A stretch of 23,167 nt of DNA, from the NCBI RefSeq assembly GCF_000003605.2, contig NW_003120426.1, positions 196,437 to 219,603 of the forward strand, read 5' to 3'. Positions 1 through 10,173 of the stretch are shown in pieces. A program made the translations under genes and the position numbers. Under the pieces are notes generated by a model. That model had not been told where the DNA came from. It saw only the letters and a program-made list of their open reading frames with translations, and searched no databases. Within the stretch, counting starts at the first letter, position 1. The number at the start of each line of letters is the position of its first letter. The stretch is from Saccoglossus kowalevskii (lineage: Eukaryota > Hemichordata > Enteropneusta > Harrimaniidae).

Positions 1-66
1 CTGCACTGTAGCTATACGAGTATATTTGATTGCATTGCAGCTATACGAGTGTATATGATCTGCATT
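1..66. repeat. Tandem repeat remnant, ~29-bp unit, at window start
   Basis: Two near-identical units start with TGCA at 2 and 31, and a third begins at 61. Both full units contain GCTATACGAG followed by TATATNTGAT. The third unit decays after a few bases. The window opens inside or at the edge of this array, so its true length is unknown. Confidence 0.7.
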
Positions 67-2480
67 CGCAAATATTGTATATTATTGGATACGTGACTAC
101 GTTTGAATCAACCACAATAGCCAATATAGAAGTATACTAATCTGATTACGAACCTCAAGGAGTTTTTGGCACGTAATAATCAATATGAACTTGTTATAAT
201 TTATAGAATATCTAAATATTTTATGAATATTTCAGAGCTTAAAACAGTGGTCAAAATTAACATCTCACATTATTATGATGACTTAATTTCACATTTCTAT
301 GTATTTGAAATAAGTAATAATCCACAAATTATCTTCAGATTCTTTCTTATCATCTACACTTTATTGTACGTCATAACATTAATCACAGAAAATTTGATGA
401 CAATTTAAAAATATATGCAGCTACTCGACTATTCATCTATTGATATGCAAATTAGTGCATATATTTGTTTTAATTCTGGCATCAAAATGATCAATTAAAT
501 GACTACTACGCAGGTTCTCATCAAATCTTTTTTTAGAGATTATAGATGTATTATGTATGACACAACAGTAATGTCAATTTTTGTTAAATCATACATTCTA
601 AAAACGTCATTATCTGAATTACAAACGAACAAAACTTTCCGTAGAAATTGTAAAAAGATAAATTTAAAAGAAAAATTTAATTATTTAAAATCGTGATTGT
701 TATGTTTCTCATGTTTCATTCTACATTTTTCAAAAAAAAATAAATAAATGGTATTCCATTCCACTTTCTTCACAGTACTCATTAAAATCATCAATAAATG
801 ATTCATTTACTTAGCAGTCACATGACTACAAGGTTATATCTAAGGTAACATCGATTTTCAATTGGTGTAGACTATGAGCTTTCAGTTTGATATAGTTTAG
901 AACAATTCTTCTATGAAATTAATTATTATGAATTTTACTTCTTGAAATTCTCCACTACATCCTTAAAAGTATCGATTTACAATCACATTTGCCTGGCAAA
1001 TTCATAGAAATGTAACTTCACGGTGTGTGTGCATTTGTGGTAATGATATGCATATGCATTTAAAACACTCATTCGGTGTTGCTCAAAATTTCGATTCACC
1101 ATTGTCGGAACTAAACAAAGATATCGCGAAATGTAAATATTACTGGAATGGACCTTTTTGAAAATTTACAACATACTGGTATTGTCAGAACCGCTGTGGA
1201 TTCGACGGAACCTTAACTATATATATTATATATGTCTGTTATGGATTTTGTTCATCTGCATTTAATAGCAGTATAGTCAGGTGAACGTACGGAACATTAC
1301 GACGCTTCATAAATGTATGAGTTCCATATACGCCCGCAATTATTAGAAGTATATTATTAAGAGTGGAACAAATTAAATTAATATAACAAAAATTACAATG
1401 TAAACATATGCAAATTGTCGTTTTCAATTAGGGAGTAATCAAATATTTCCACAGTAGGTCACGGTATGATTTAGTATAGTGCGTGTTTGTATAATGGCTC
1501 TACTCAAATGTTCTTCGAAATTGCAGCAGTACTCCCACGGTGTGAATATTGTATTTGCATTAACATACATTTAACATACAATGCATTTGCATTGTAGTTC
1601 CATCTTCCCAGAGTGCACCTCGATCAAATTGAAGTACATGACATTTGTAACAGCGGATTCGATGAGGATGCCAAACCACGTGTAGACTTGGCAAATTTTG
1701 TGTATCACAACACATATAGAGGTAATTAATTGTACGTGTGTTATGTTGAAACCGCGAGTGCCAAAAATACAGAGGTAACGCGGCAATGAAGAGTAAAACA
1801 ATTCTCCTAATGCCCTAGTTAGAGAAACGCATTTTTGCATTTGTAAAACTGGTATCTAGCTAACTAAATTCATTAACAGTTTCTGATCTTGGGATGCCAA
1901 AACATTTACATACAGTCGTAATACAGATTCATGGCGAGGATTTTACAAATAACTGTAATTCTAGTATTGCAGTCGGCTATTCACTCTATGCGTACATTCG
2001 GTATAACCAAAGTCAAAATTGTCACCTTTCACAGAATAAATTTGCACAATTTTTCAAACTTTTTTCAATTTTGATCAAGAGGGATGGAAAATTAAGTCTA
2101 TCTGATCCAAAGCGGCGACAAAGAAACTATGCAAAAATACACAACATAAAAAAAATCAAACGGTTAACAAGCTAAATAACAAATAATATGAATAGCAGGC
2201 GCCTCGGACTTTGTCATTAATTAGGTTAAATTCACTAGTTATCATGGATTAACGGATCAATTACACACAGTAATTCTATAATACTTTTCGTGAAAAAGAT
2301 CTTTTGGCTTTGACATCATAGAGTTTGGCATCTACCGTGTCATTAAAGATAACAGTTCAAGATTTAGGAATAAGTGTCATCCCGTCGTTTTGGGGAAGGC
2401 CTATCCTAACTGCAGAACAAAGTCAGTCATTTTATTAATTATCCAATATCCGCCAGCTAGATTTAACATCTTTAATAAAT
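67..2480. other. No gene recognised; AT-rich unique DNA
   Basis: Open frames here reach only 60-100 codons, lie on both strands without order, and show no domain I recognise. Small structures seen are the 12-bp palindrome ATGCATATGCAT at 1048-1059, a short TA run near 1216-1234, and a locally repetitive stretch near 1550-1590 with two ATTTGCAT octamers around ACATAC repeats. An E-box CACGTG lies at 1677-1682. Confidence 0.6.
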
Positions 2481-2484
2481 ATCT

Positions 2485-2545
2485 CTAGCATATTAAACAT
2501 ATTATATTGGTGAAATTATATTATATTTTATTATATTACAATTAC
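2485..2545. repeat. Low-complexity AT-rich stretch
   Basis: An almost pure A+T run made of repeated TATTA and TTATA words. It looks like simple-sequence decay rather than a defined element. Confidence 0.6.
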
Positions 2546-5119
2546 TTGTTTCCAAACGATGTTTATATCTCCATAAACCACCAGACAGAATATTTGATCT
2601 TCCTGTTATTTAATTTTTTCAAACGCTGCTAGATGTATTTATGATAGTTTTCATTTTAATTTGGTTAACGACTGTTAGTATAATAATATTGTATATGGTG
2701 ATGTTGGTTCGAGTCACTTAAGGTTGTTGGGTGGTGAATGATTATGCAGAAAATCCGGCTCTTCGAGTTTACTTCGTTTGTGTTTAAATGTCACGCATGC
2801 CGAGAAGCCCTTGAGTTTTAGAAAGTTGTATTGGCACATACGGCATTTATTAGCTTTGTTTATTTTCAAGTAGATCACACTTTTATGTGTGATCACGAAC
2901 CAAACGCCATATTCCACCTTGAAAAACCATAATTAAGAAGTGTCTACCACGACAGATTTTAAAAATGCAGACATAAATAATACTATGAATAGAAGCATTC
3001 AGTTTAAGAATTGGGATCATGCACATCACTTTAGTATACCCTTTATTTTCTGCCATTGTATATTGTCTTGAAGCGGCAAGTTTACATCTCGCTAAATTCA
3101 GTCAACTTGGTTTTCTGTTGTCTGCTGTTGTCGCATATCGTAGTCTGGTAAATTTGACTGCTTGGGGTCGGTCAGTAAATAAAATCAAGTCACATAGGTC
3201 GACTAACCAGGACAAAGTGCGGTCACTTTGGTCTAGCAACCATATGGCTAATCTGTCGATTCAGCTGAGCGGAGTACATCGGTGTCACACCCAACATAAT
3301 AATAATAGAATTCTTCACTAGATTTCATATTCTCATCTCCTTACGCTTACCACCGTGAGAAGCACGCCTGTCATTACTTCTTGATCAGCGGTGATGCTAT
3401 TCATAGCACATGTAAATCGCAGCAGAGAGTAAATGCAGTATATATATATTATTCATGGAAAGATGTTGACTGTAATGTCTCCTACTATGACAGCTGGGGA
3501 TAGCTTATCGGAATAAAGACTGAAATCTAACAGCGTCTGTCAGTGAAAGTTTTTGCATTCAGCCACAGAAACATGAGAGACCCTTAGTTTAGTCGATATA
3601 CATAAGAGGAATTAGTAGTAGCCGATGTGAATGTTTTTTTACATCCACAGAGACCTGTCAATAGCGGTCTTAATTCAGTGTGTTATTTTTGGAGTCGATT
3701 CTTAATGACGCGTTTGTTTTTCCCTATCTCAACTCATCTAAGTAATGAGAGTACCTCTTCACTGATGACAGCGAGATTGTATGCATGCCCCTAAATCAGA
3801 TTACGACAAGGGTTCGCGATCTCTACCATGCTAACTGTACTCTCGAGAGGATTAGGTGAGATTATCGACAAACATTAAAAAAATCTAGTCTTTTTTTTAT
3901 TCGTGAGAATACTTTGTGAAAATAATTGTTGGGCAGTAATAAAAAAAACCTGATATTTCGATTTCCAAGAGGGCGCCCATTTCGAGCATTTTCGTATGTT
4001 AAATGTACCATGATGCGCATGTTGTCAAATTGTAGAGTATATGCATCCTGCGATGACAATTATTTATGTTTTTGTATTCCCAAGTATCTAGCTGTCTGTG
4101 ATTTTACTTGTATTATTTTACTCACCTGATTTCAGACTCCGGTGAAACTGGAATTTGCATACAGGAAACACGTGACTGTTAATACTAATATATATTCTCA
4201 CCAGGTGCAAAGTGTCCATGTATCTTCCTCCAAACTATTCTCATAATTGTTTGAATAAATTATATTCAGCGTGATATGACCACGTGACTGGGTGAACTGT
4301 ATCAACCTATTCAGCTGCCAGTGTGCGTGAGTTGTCTATTTCAAAATGGTTGTAATAATGATTGCACGCTGACTTGAAATTACAATGTTGCAAGTGTGAT
4401 ATCATAATTTATGCGGGAACATATCGCCGAAAATAAAAGAACTATGCCAAAGTCGAGAGTAATTATAGAAACTTAAAAAAATTAAAAAATCGGCTTCTGA
4501 TAGACTAGTTCCCATGGCAACTACATGTTGTTTATGCCTTCGTTTTATTATTATGATTGCGGGTCATATCGCGGGTTTGCTTATCGTTGGTTCCCTTTTG
4601 GAATTATTTAGTCAATAAATTGCAGATCAGGTAACGTCAGTTTTCAAATGAACTGTATCTGTTTTCATGGTATCACCATACACCAGCTGTTTGTTGCAAA
4701 CTAATCGCGCTTCATGATCAAAGAAGCCGGATTTAAAAGAGAACCGCATCACATCTGTCCTGCACTTCATGGATAAAAGTGTACACTGGAAATGAATCTC
4801 ATCCCCAGCAGAAGTATAATTCAACAGATTTGAAGAATAAACCCAATAGTAGATTGTTTCTATTCTGTTTAGATCTCAACGGGCGCGACAAATCGAAGCG
4901 TTTCCTGACAGAAAAAGGATAACCTTGTATCTGTGTACTACTAATGATTCCCACGATACAAAGGACGATATTCGTAAGACGTATATTGAGCGTAGTGTGT
5001 ATGTGTGTTTCATTCAGGGCATAATTAACGTCGAGATGTTCGATAACCCCAGTTTCATGGTCAATGTCACTTAAAGGGGTCTTCTCATAAAAAAATCGCT
5101 CGACGTCAAACGTGTAACC
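2546..5119. other. No gene recognised; scattered regulatory-type motifs
   Basis: The longest open frame is about 100 codons (3019-3321, plus strand) and has no recognisable motif. Visible small features are a perfect 8-bp stem-loop (GATCACAC at 2873-2880 and its complement at 2887-2894), two CACGTGAC sites at 4169 and 4281, and an RFX-type X-box-like palindrome at 4508-4521. Nothing joins the open frames into a plausible exon chain. Confidence 0.55.
2873..2894. repeat. Perfect short inverted repeat
   Basis: GATCACAC is followed by a 6-nt spacer TTTTAT and the exact complement GTGTGATC. The stem is 8 bp and does not extend outward because the flanking bases are both A. It could be a terminator-like fold or chance. 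Confidence 0.6.
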
Positions 5120-5248
5120 TTAAAGGGCGGTGGTTTCCACGCAGCGCTTGCTCGAATTTCATGTAAACTATGTATTTTACACGCGTTGTTTACATCGCTA
5201 TGAGTCCCAAATCGAACAGGACGCGGCACGACGACTGTCGCCCTTTAA
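5120..5248 (+). mobile_element. MITE-like TTAA element, copy A
   Basis: A 129-bp element starting TTAAAGGGCGGTGG and ending CGCCCTTTAA. The terminal inverted repeats are imperfect for about 28 bp. The interior is AT-rich with ATTTCATGTAAA, TGTATTTTACA and ATGAGTCCC, shared in order with copy F at 18174. Reading the outer TTAA on both sides as target-site duplication gives element ends AGGGCG and CGCCCT, a pattern expected of piggyBac-type insertion into TTAA. That superfamily link is inference. There is no coding capacity, so it would be non-autonomous. Confidence 0.75.
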
Positions 5249-5382
5249 TGTATAGTTAAAAATAAACAATATGTATTTAATATATATATTATATAAATTC
5301 GGACGATATATTAGAATATTCTTTTCATTATTGTTTAAAAATAGTTTAAAGCAACAGGTTTTCTCTCCGGCATAAAAAAAAC

Positions 5383-5444
5383 ACAGTCGTCGCGCCGCGT
5401 CATGTTGGGTTTGGGCCCGTGCGGCGTATACAAGTCGTGTTAAA
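5383..5444 (-). mobile_element. Truncated MITE-like TTAA element, copy B
   Basis: This half-copy lies in the opposite orientation to copy A. It contains ACAGTCGTCGCGCCGCGTCA, then TGTTGGGTTTGGG and GTATACAAG, matching the reverse complement of the right half of copies A and F. The outer TTAAAG end is missing and replaced by an A-run at 5373-5381. The other half is also missing. Plus orientation is defined by copy F. Confidence 0.65.
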
Positions 5445-5492
5445 GACATTACTACATACTGCATTCTATCAATGTTAAAATATAAATAGGGC

Positions 5493-5684
5493 TGAATATT
5501 TATATGTTTTTAGTCAAATATAGCACGAGTTTTTATTTATTTTTTATTTACGTTATCATCCTTACATCGACACAAAATATAGCATATGCATTTGAATATC
5601 TTTAGTTCAATATTGCATGTTTTTTTATTTATTTTTTTATTTACGTTATCGTCCTTACATCGACATAAAATATAGCATATAAAT
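5493..5684. repeat. Tandem duplication of a ~95-100-bp unit
   Basis: Unit 1 (about 5493-5592) and unit 2 (about 5593-5684) both begin TGAATAT, then carry a T-rich block, ATTTACGTTATC, TCCTTACATCGACA and AAAATATAGCATAT in the same order. Differences are small substitutions and length changes in the T-run. No coding content is visible. Confidence 0.8.
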
Positions 5685-5689
5685 TAGAT

Positions 5690-6450
5690 TTATTCTCGAT
5701 ATTTTTTTGTGTGTATCCTGATTTATATGACCTTATTTCGACATTGATTTTTCGGAGGGCACAAAGAACTTTTGATTTCCGGGGATGTATTCTCTCGGCC
5801 AATAACAAGTGGGTGATAATACCCGGATGACAATTGCTCGGTCTTGAATAGCGAGAAATGAAATATTTTTTTCTTCAGAATTACATTTCTAAAATACGCT
5901 CCATTGCGTTTGTATGTACCCATTGTTTTCTTTCGTCTTTCAATTCCCGGAGTTATTGTGCTATATTTTATTTGCATTGCTTGTTTCACGCACTTCAGTG
6001 CACATTTTTTCCCAATATTGCTCACACCAGTGGGCGAGAGTGTGACATAATCTTTACAAATGAATCTAAATTACGTAATGCGGTTGAAAAAAACCACCCT
6101 GCGTGTTTAACACAAAGCCTAACGAGGACTAGACTAATGTACTTCACTATTAATGCGACAACTTGTAACCAATTTCCAGCGTATCCTGCGTAAGCGAAAT
6201 AATGATCGGAACTCGTATGTATATCTTTTCTCTGACGTCAGAAAACGCAAAATTATTTTATAAACCAAGTAACACTAAAATCACGTGACAGTCTAGTAGA
6301 TGTCTAAATATTGTGCAATGTCGTATCAGTAAACATTCTTGTATGTTCCACAAAGATAATTTGACGAATATTATTTACAATTTGATGTTTTAGTGGTCAT
6401 ATAATAGAGTGATAGAACAGTATTTTATTTGTTATCTACTTATAATACTG
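5690..6450. other. No gene recognised
   Basis: Two overlapping frames of 100-111 codons on opposite strands (5723-6193) show no recognised motif. Their overlap on both strands argues for chance. The stretch holds a TGACGTCA palindrome at 6233-6240 and TCACGTGA at 6281-6288, 48 bp apart. Confidence 0.55.
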
Positions 6451-6465
6451 AAAATAAATAAATAA

Positions 6466-6518
<53 letters not shown>
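6451..6518. repeat. Compound microsatellite (AAAT)n(TA)24
   Basis: About five AAAT units run directly into a pure TA run of 24 units at 6471-6518. The TA tract can extrude as a cruciform and is expected to vary in length. Confidence 0.97.
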
Positions 6519-6522
<4 letters not shown>

Positions 6523-7721
6523 AATACATCTAATTGTACTCGACGAACCAGTCACGGTATTTTTCACCCTCAAATACTTAACTGTAAGATAGAAGAAGAC
6601 TGATTTAGCATTAACAAATCGTGCTGGGACTGGTAGAATGTCTGACATTAGTGAATTCATAATTACGTTTGGTTTCTAAAAAAACAGTGGCCCTCATGAC
6701 GTCATCATCCTGATATTTTCTTTTTAACACAGATTCCAGAATTACTAGTACATCATTTTTGGTGAGGCATTTTTTTAAACATTTTTACGTATTTTTCTAT
6801 AATTTCCTTGTTTATTGTAGACCAAGTAGACGTTATTTATCATTGGCTACAGGATCTGATCATTTTTATTGAAAAATTAGGACAAAATTATGTGAGTGTT
6901 TTCCGTGAAAGTCACGTGATTATGGGAAGAAAAAAAAGAAGACATAATACATGGAGGGTGATACGCGTTCAAAACAACTCATTGCCCTACAACTCAATAA
7001 TGCTACATCACACCATAGCGTATTGTGGTTTCACGAGATGCGCATTCCCAATTGAAAACAAGACTATCGTGCTGTTTCCGTCCACCAAGAAAACAATAAT
7101 ACAATTGAATATGTAAACCAAACATACATGAATGCTTTCAATCTGGGGATGCCTTCGTTACATTGAAATGATCAGAAACCGTATTTGTCGGATAATAAAA
7201 TATACAGAATCTTTCGTGTCTGATTGGGAATTTATGACGGCCATTTGCTTTGTTTTTACTCGTTTTCTCCCGATATACAGTATCTATATAGGTTAGAACG
7301 ATTACTCTTAAAAACCTCATGACGTAAGACATATGTCGGATAAGATCAAATAGGGCTATAAATAAATATACTTTAGTTGTTCATAGGTATGGGATATAGG
7401 AAAACCATCTTTTATTTTCTTTATATTATCTATATATATGTTCCAATACTTATAATCATAGTAAGAATCAATCCAGCCTTGCTTCACGTCGAGTGTTGGG
7501 GAATGGATAGTACCAGTTGTCAGTATAACTTCAATACGTACTTGCAATCTCCCAGTGCTACATAATTGACACAGAATGTCACCAGGGGGGCGTGGCACAC
7601 CATCACACGTTCATGCAGGGTATGCCGTTTCGAGGATATGCCACACCCATAATACATTGCGTTTAGTTGACATCTTACTGTGAAACAAGATGTGTTAACC
7701 AATGATACCTGCCACAATATT
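6519..7721. other. No gene recognised; CTCF-like motif and inverted repeat near the end
   Basis: Frames of 60-100 codons occur on both strands and overlap, with no known domain. TGACGTCA lies at 6697-6704 and TCACGTGA at 6912-6919. A G-rich site at 7579-7592 resembles the CTCF core. GGGCGTGGCA at 7588-7597 pairs with TGCCACACCC at 7639-7648 at 9 of 10 positions. Confidence 0.5.
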
Positions 7722-8222
7722 TTTACCATTTGATAGGTATGACATCTCGGTTCCAAGAAACAGACCACGCTGATAGAGGTGATATCTCGGGTCGAGAGGC
7801 GAACCACTGACGAGCAGCATAATATTATTTCGTTGCTACGTAATAGGTGGAGCGAAATCTCGGTGCCAAGAAACAGATCACTGTCTCATTGCAATGTAAT
7901 AGTTGCGATATCTCATTGCAATGTAATAGTTGCGATATCTCATCGCAATGTTATAGTCGCGATATCTCATTGCTATGTAATAGTTGCGATATCTCAGGCC
8001 GAGAGACATTTCATTATTTCCTAGCCATGTGATAGATGCGAGATCTCGGTGCCGAACAGCATATCGCATCTCGTTGATATGCGATAGGTACGAGGTCTCG
8101 GGTAAAGGAGAAGTCCACTGTCTCGTAACCATGTGATAGGTGCGAGATATCGCGGGTCCATATACAGTCCATTGTCTTTTCACCATCTGATAGACGCGAG
8201 ATCTTGGTGCCGAAAAACGGTT
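7722..8222. repeat. Minisatellite with 52-bp and 27-bp periods
   Basis: A GATAG/AATAG word followed by TGCGA and ATCTC recurs at 7732, 7772, 7842, 7898, 7925, 7952, 7979, 8031, 8083, 8135 and 8189. The last five are spaced 52, 52, 52 and 54 bp, and the middle four are spaced exactly 27 bp. Long units also share GGTGCC and AAACAG or ACAGTCCA words. Open frames across it (117 codons on the minus strand, 81 on the plus) exist because 27 is a multiple of three, and they give a 9-residue repeat. I do not treat them as genes. Confidence 0.9.
7884..7991. repeat. Four exact-period 27-bp units inside the minisatellite
   Basis: Units run 7884-7910, 7911-7937, 7938-7964 and 7965-7991. The first two are identical; the third and fourth differ by a few substitutions. 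Each starts TCTCAT and ends GCGATA, and contains an ATTGCAAT-like palindrome. The homogeneity points to recent expansion of half of the 52-bp unit. Confidence 0.95.
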
Positions 8223-8280
8223 CACAGTCACGTTTTTTAGTGTGAGGTGCTATGATCTAGGGTCACGGAGCATCCCACCA

Positions 8281-9506
8281 TCGAGAATATTAATCAAAAC
8301 ATATGCCAATTATTAAGAATTGCAGCGGACAGGGCGTTATCGTTTTGATGCAGTAACACGCCGCTACCATTAGCAGATTTAGAGGGACGCGCAAAAACTG
8401 GCGTTACTCTTATACTGACCCACAATGCAGTGACGTTTAGTGGCGGCGGCACAGCCCCCTCGAAAACAAATTTTGCTGAAACCTTTTGTGTCAGCAAAAT
8501 ATGCCCCTCAAAATGCAGGAAATGGCGTTTCAAGGGGTCTAGATTTCAAATTTCCAAAACTTCGTGCCATCGCCTCTGACGTTACTGTACAAATAGTCCC
8601 CAACAAAAACGCATCTGCCCCTAGTTGCTCCCGCTGAATTCCCCTGGTGTGCGCCAATATACGGCGTCGACAATAGACACCGGAAATCGGACAAGTCGGC
8701 TCACGTGCAACATATATATGTTCATGTTAAATAATATTACATCGTATATTATTCAGATGCATAGAAATACATCACATTATTACAACTTCACTCAGAAGCA
8801 TACTACTAAAAAAATGCATTTTTGTCTCGTTTATCAAAACAATATAAACGACTGTGACGATGAGTAAAAACACTGAGTAATTTCAATTTGCCCGAGGGTC
8901 GATCAACGGATTTTTTAAAGCGTCGACGCCAATTTGTGACTCATCCCTCCTACATTCCGTCACCGACGACGAATACAGCCATCCTTTGAAAAAAAAAATA
9001 TTCGCTTTGGCCCATCAGTGAATACGTCTTAATTACGAACCATCGTCAGGTTGTTAAGCAAACAAATAAGTGCGCACAGCTGCATCATCGATTTCCTTCA
9101 TTATGCCCTTTTTTATCAAATTATTCGAAGTTGTAATGGTGTGGTTGAATGCATCAATGTGTACATCTGCGCCGAGAAGATGTCCGCTTTCTGTTCCTTA
9201 AAGCCACTAGGCGGACACAACGTGAAACAAATTGAGTTTTGAGGAAAAGGCCATTGTGGCTGGTATTGTTCAAAGATGTTAAGGAAAATGTCACCCCTCC
9301 CCTGCTTACGAGTTCGCCCTTTCATTACTTTCTACACCGGAAACATGCCACCGTTAAAATGTGTCACCCTCGAGTATGATCTGACGCATCATGACACCAC
9401 GAACTTCGCGTGTGCCCCACCATCGTCTGAACACATGTGAAAATATTCAAAAGATTCTTTTAAAATGCTAAAACGTATTAATTTTCTTTGCAAACCTCGT
9501 GAATCG
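8281..9506. other. No gene recognised; GC-richer block 8440-8700
   Basis: The 8440-8700 block is clearly richer in G+C than its surroundings and includes C-runs and a perfect stem-loop at 8470-8500. It may be a decayed interspersed repeat, but no terminal repeats are visible. At 9033-9437 the plus strand has one frame broken only by a TGA at 9240-9242, with no recognisable family. Confidence 0.4.
8470..8500. repeat. Perfect 10-bp stem-loop
   Basis: ATTTTGCTGA (8470-8479) is followed by an 11-nt loop and its exact complement TCAGCAAAAT (8491-8500). It lies inside the GC-richer block. It could be a foldback left by a transposon or a structured RNA segment. Confidence 0.75.
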
Positions 9507-9609
9507 TTGAAGCGCCACAGTAGTCGCACGGCGACGTGTTCGTAATGAGCCCACGCAACGTAATTAACGCGTGAATATACGTTTTTCGGACGCGCGCTAC
9601 AAGACGGCA
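9507..9609 (-). mobile_element. Diverged MITE-like TTAA element, copy C
   Basis: It starts TTGAAGCGCCACAG and keeps GTCGCACGGCGACGTGTTCG, ACGTAATTAACGCGTGAATA and TCGGACGCGCGCTAC in the same order as the reverse complement of copy F. The interior is about 20 bp shorter. The outer right end is blurred, so the end coordinate is approximate. Confidence 0.55.
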
Positions 9610-9868
9610 AGGTTTCGCTGCCTATACATGCCACTTCAAAAATAAACGTTGTAATCCTAGGGTAAACCTAAACATTAAATTAAATGAAGAGGCTCCCCAC
9701 ATATCATTCTCATTGAGGAAATATCTGTATCACAAGTATCACAGCCGCGACACATCGATGGGGGTGTAATCGATAACCATTTATGGTTGAGATTAATTTG
9801 TATCGAAATTTGTTTTCATAAACAATTTTGTTACGCCTCACTAGGTTTAGTTATCAGACGCTTTGTGC

Positions 9869-10173
9869 TTAAAAGAGTGGCAGTCGTCGCGCTGCGCATG
9901 TGTGACATTTGTGATGATAAACATTGATTTTCCCACAATCCAACGCGCTCTAGACAAGTATGAGGTTTGACCTGAGCGTGGCTTGCATTCGAAGTTAATT
10001 ACCGCTGGTGATTCCTTCGATACCTTCTAATCACCTAAAAATATACCTATTAAATACTTGGTAACGTCTCAGTGTGTACTCGTTGATCTGCGCAACAGTC
10101 AAAGTCGCCATCTTTGTTGATATGACACCCATATACCTCGAGCATGCGTGGCGCGACGACTACCGCTCTTTAA
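9869..10173 (+). mobile_element. Longer MITE-like TTAA element, copy D
   Basis: A 305-bp element. The left end TTAAAAGAGTGGCAGTCGTC and the right end, read in reverse as TTAAAGAGCGGTAGTCGTC, match over about 28 bp. The first ~65 bp (ACATTTGTGATGATAAACATTG) and last ~60 bp resemble the short copies, while the central ~180 bp is not seen in them. It may be closer to a longer parent element, or a short copy with an insertion. The flanks TTGTGC and GCACAA are complementary. No reading frame in it suggests a transposase. Confidence 0.75.

Noticed and set aside
2704-2722. GGTTCGAGTC resembling a tRNA T-loop
   Set aside because: The flanking bases do not form a T-stem, and no A box or acceptor stem is present.
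1552-5975. Repeated ATTTGCAT octamers as POU-factor clusters
   Set aside because: About four sites in AT-rich DNA is not far above the one to two expected on both strands.
5723-6193. Overlapping 100- and 111-codon frames on opposite strands
   Set aside because: Both are antisense to each other, AT-biased and without recognised motifs; chance is the simplest reading.
6436-6660. 74-codon minus-strand frame ending in an Ile-Tyr repeat
   Set aside because: The repeat is the (TA)n microsatellite read as codons.
7884-7991. The regularly spaced 27-bp units as a CRISPR array
   Set aside because: The units are contiguous with no variable spacers, and the context is eukaryotic.
7878-8231. A 117-codon minus-strand open frame with a repeated 9-residue pattern
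   Set aside because: It lies wholly in the minisatellite. The 27-bp period keeps all frames open or closed together, and both strands give repetitive peptides.
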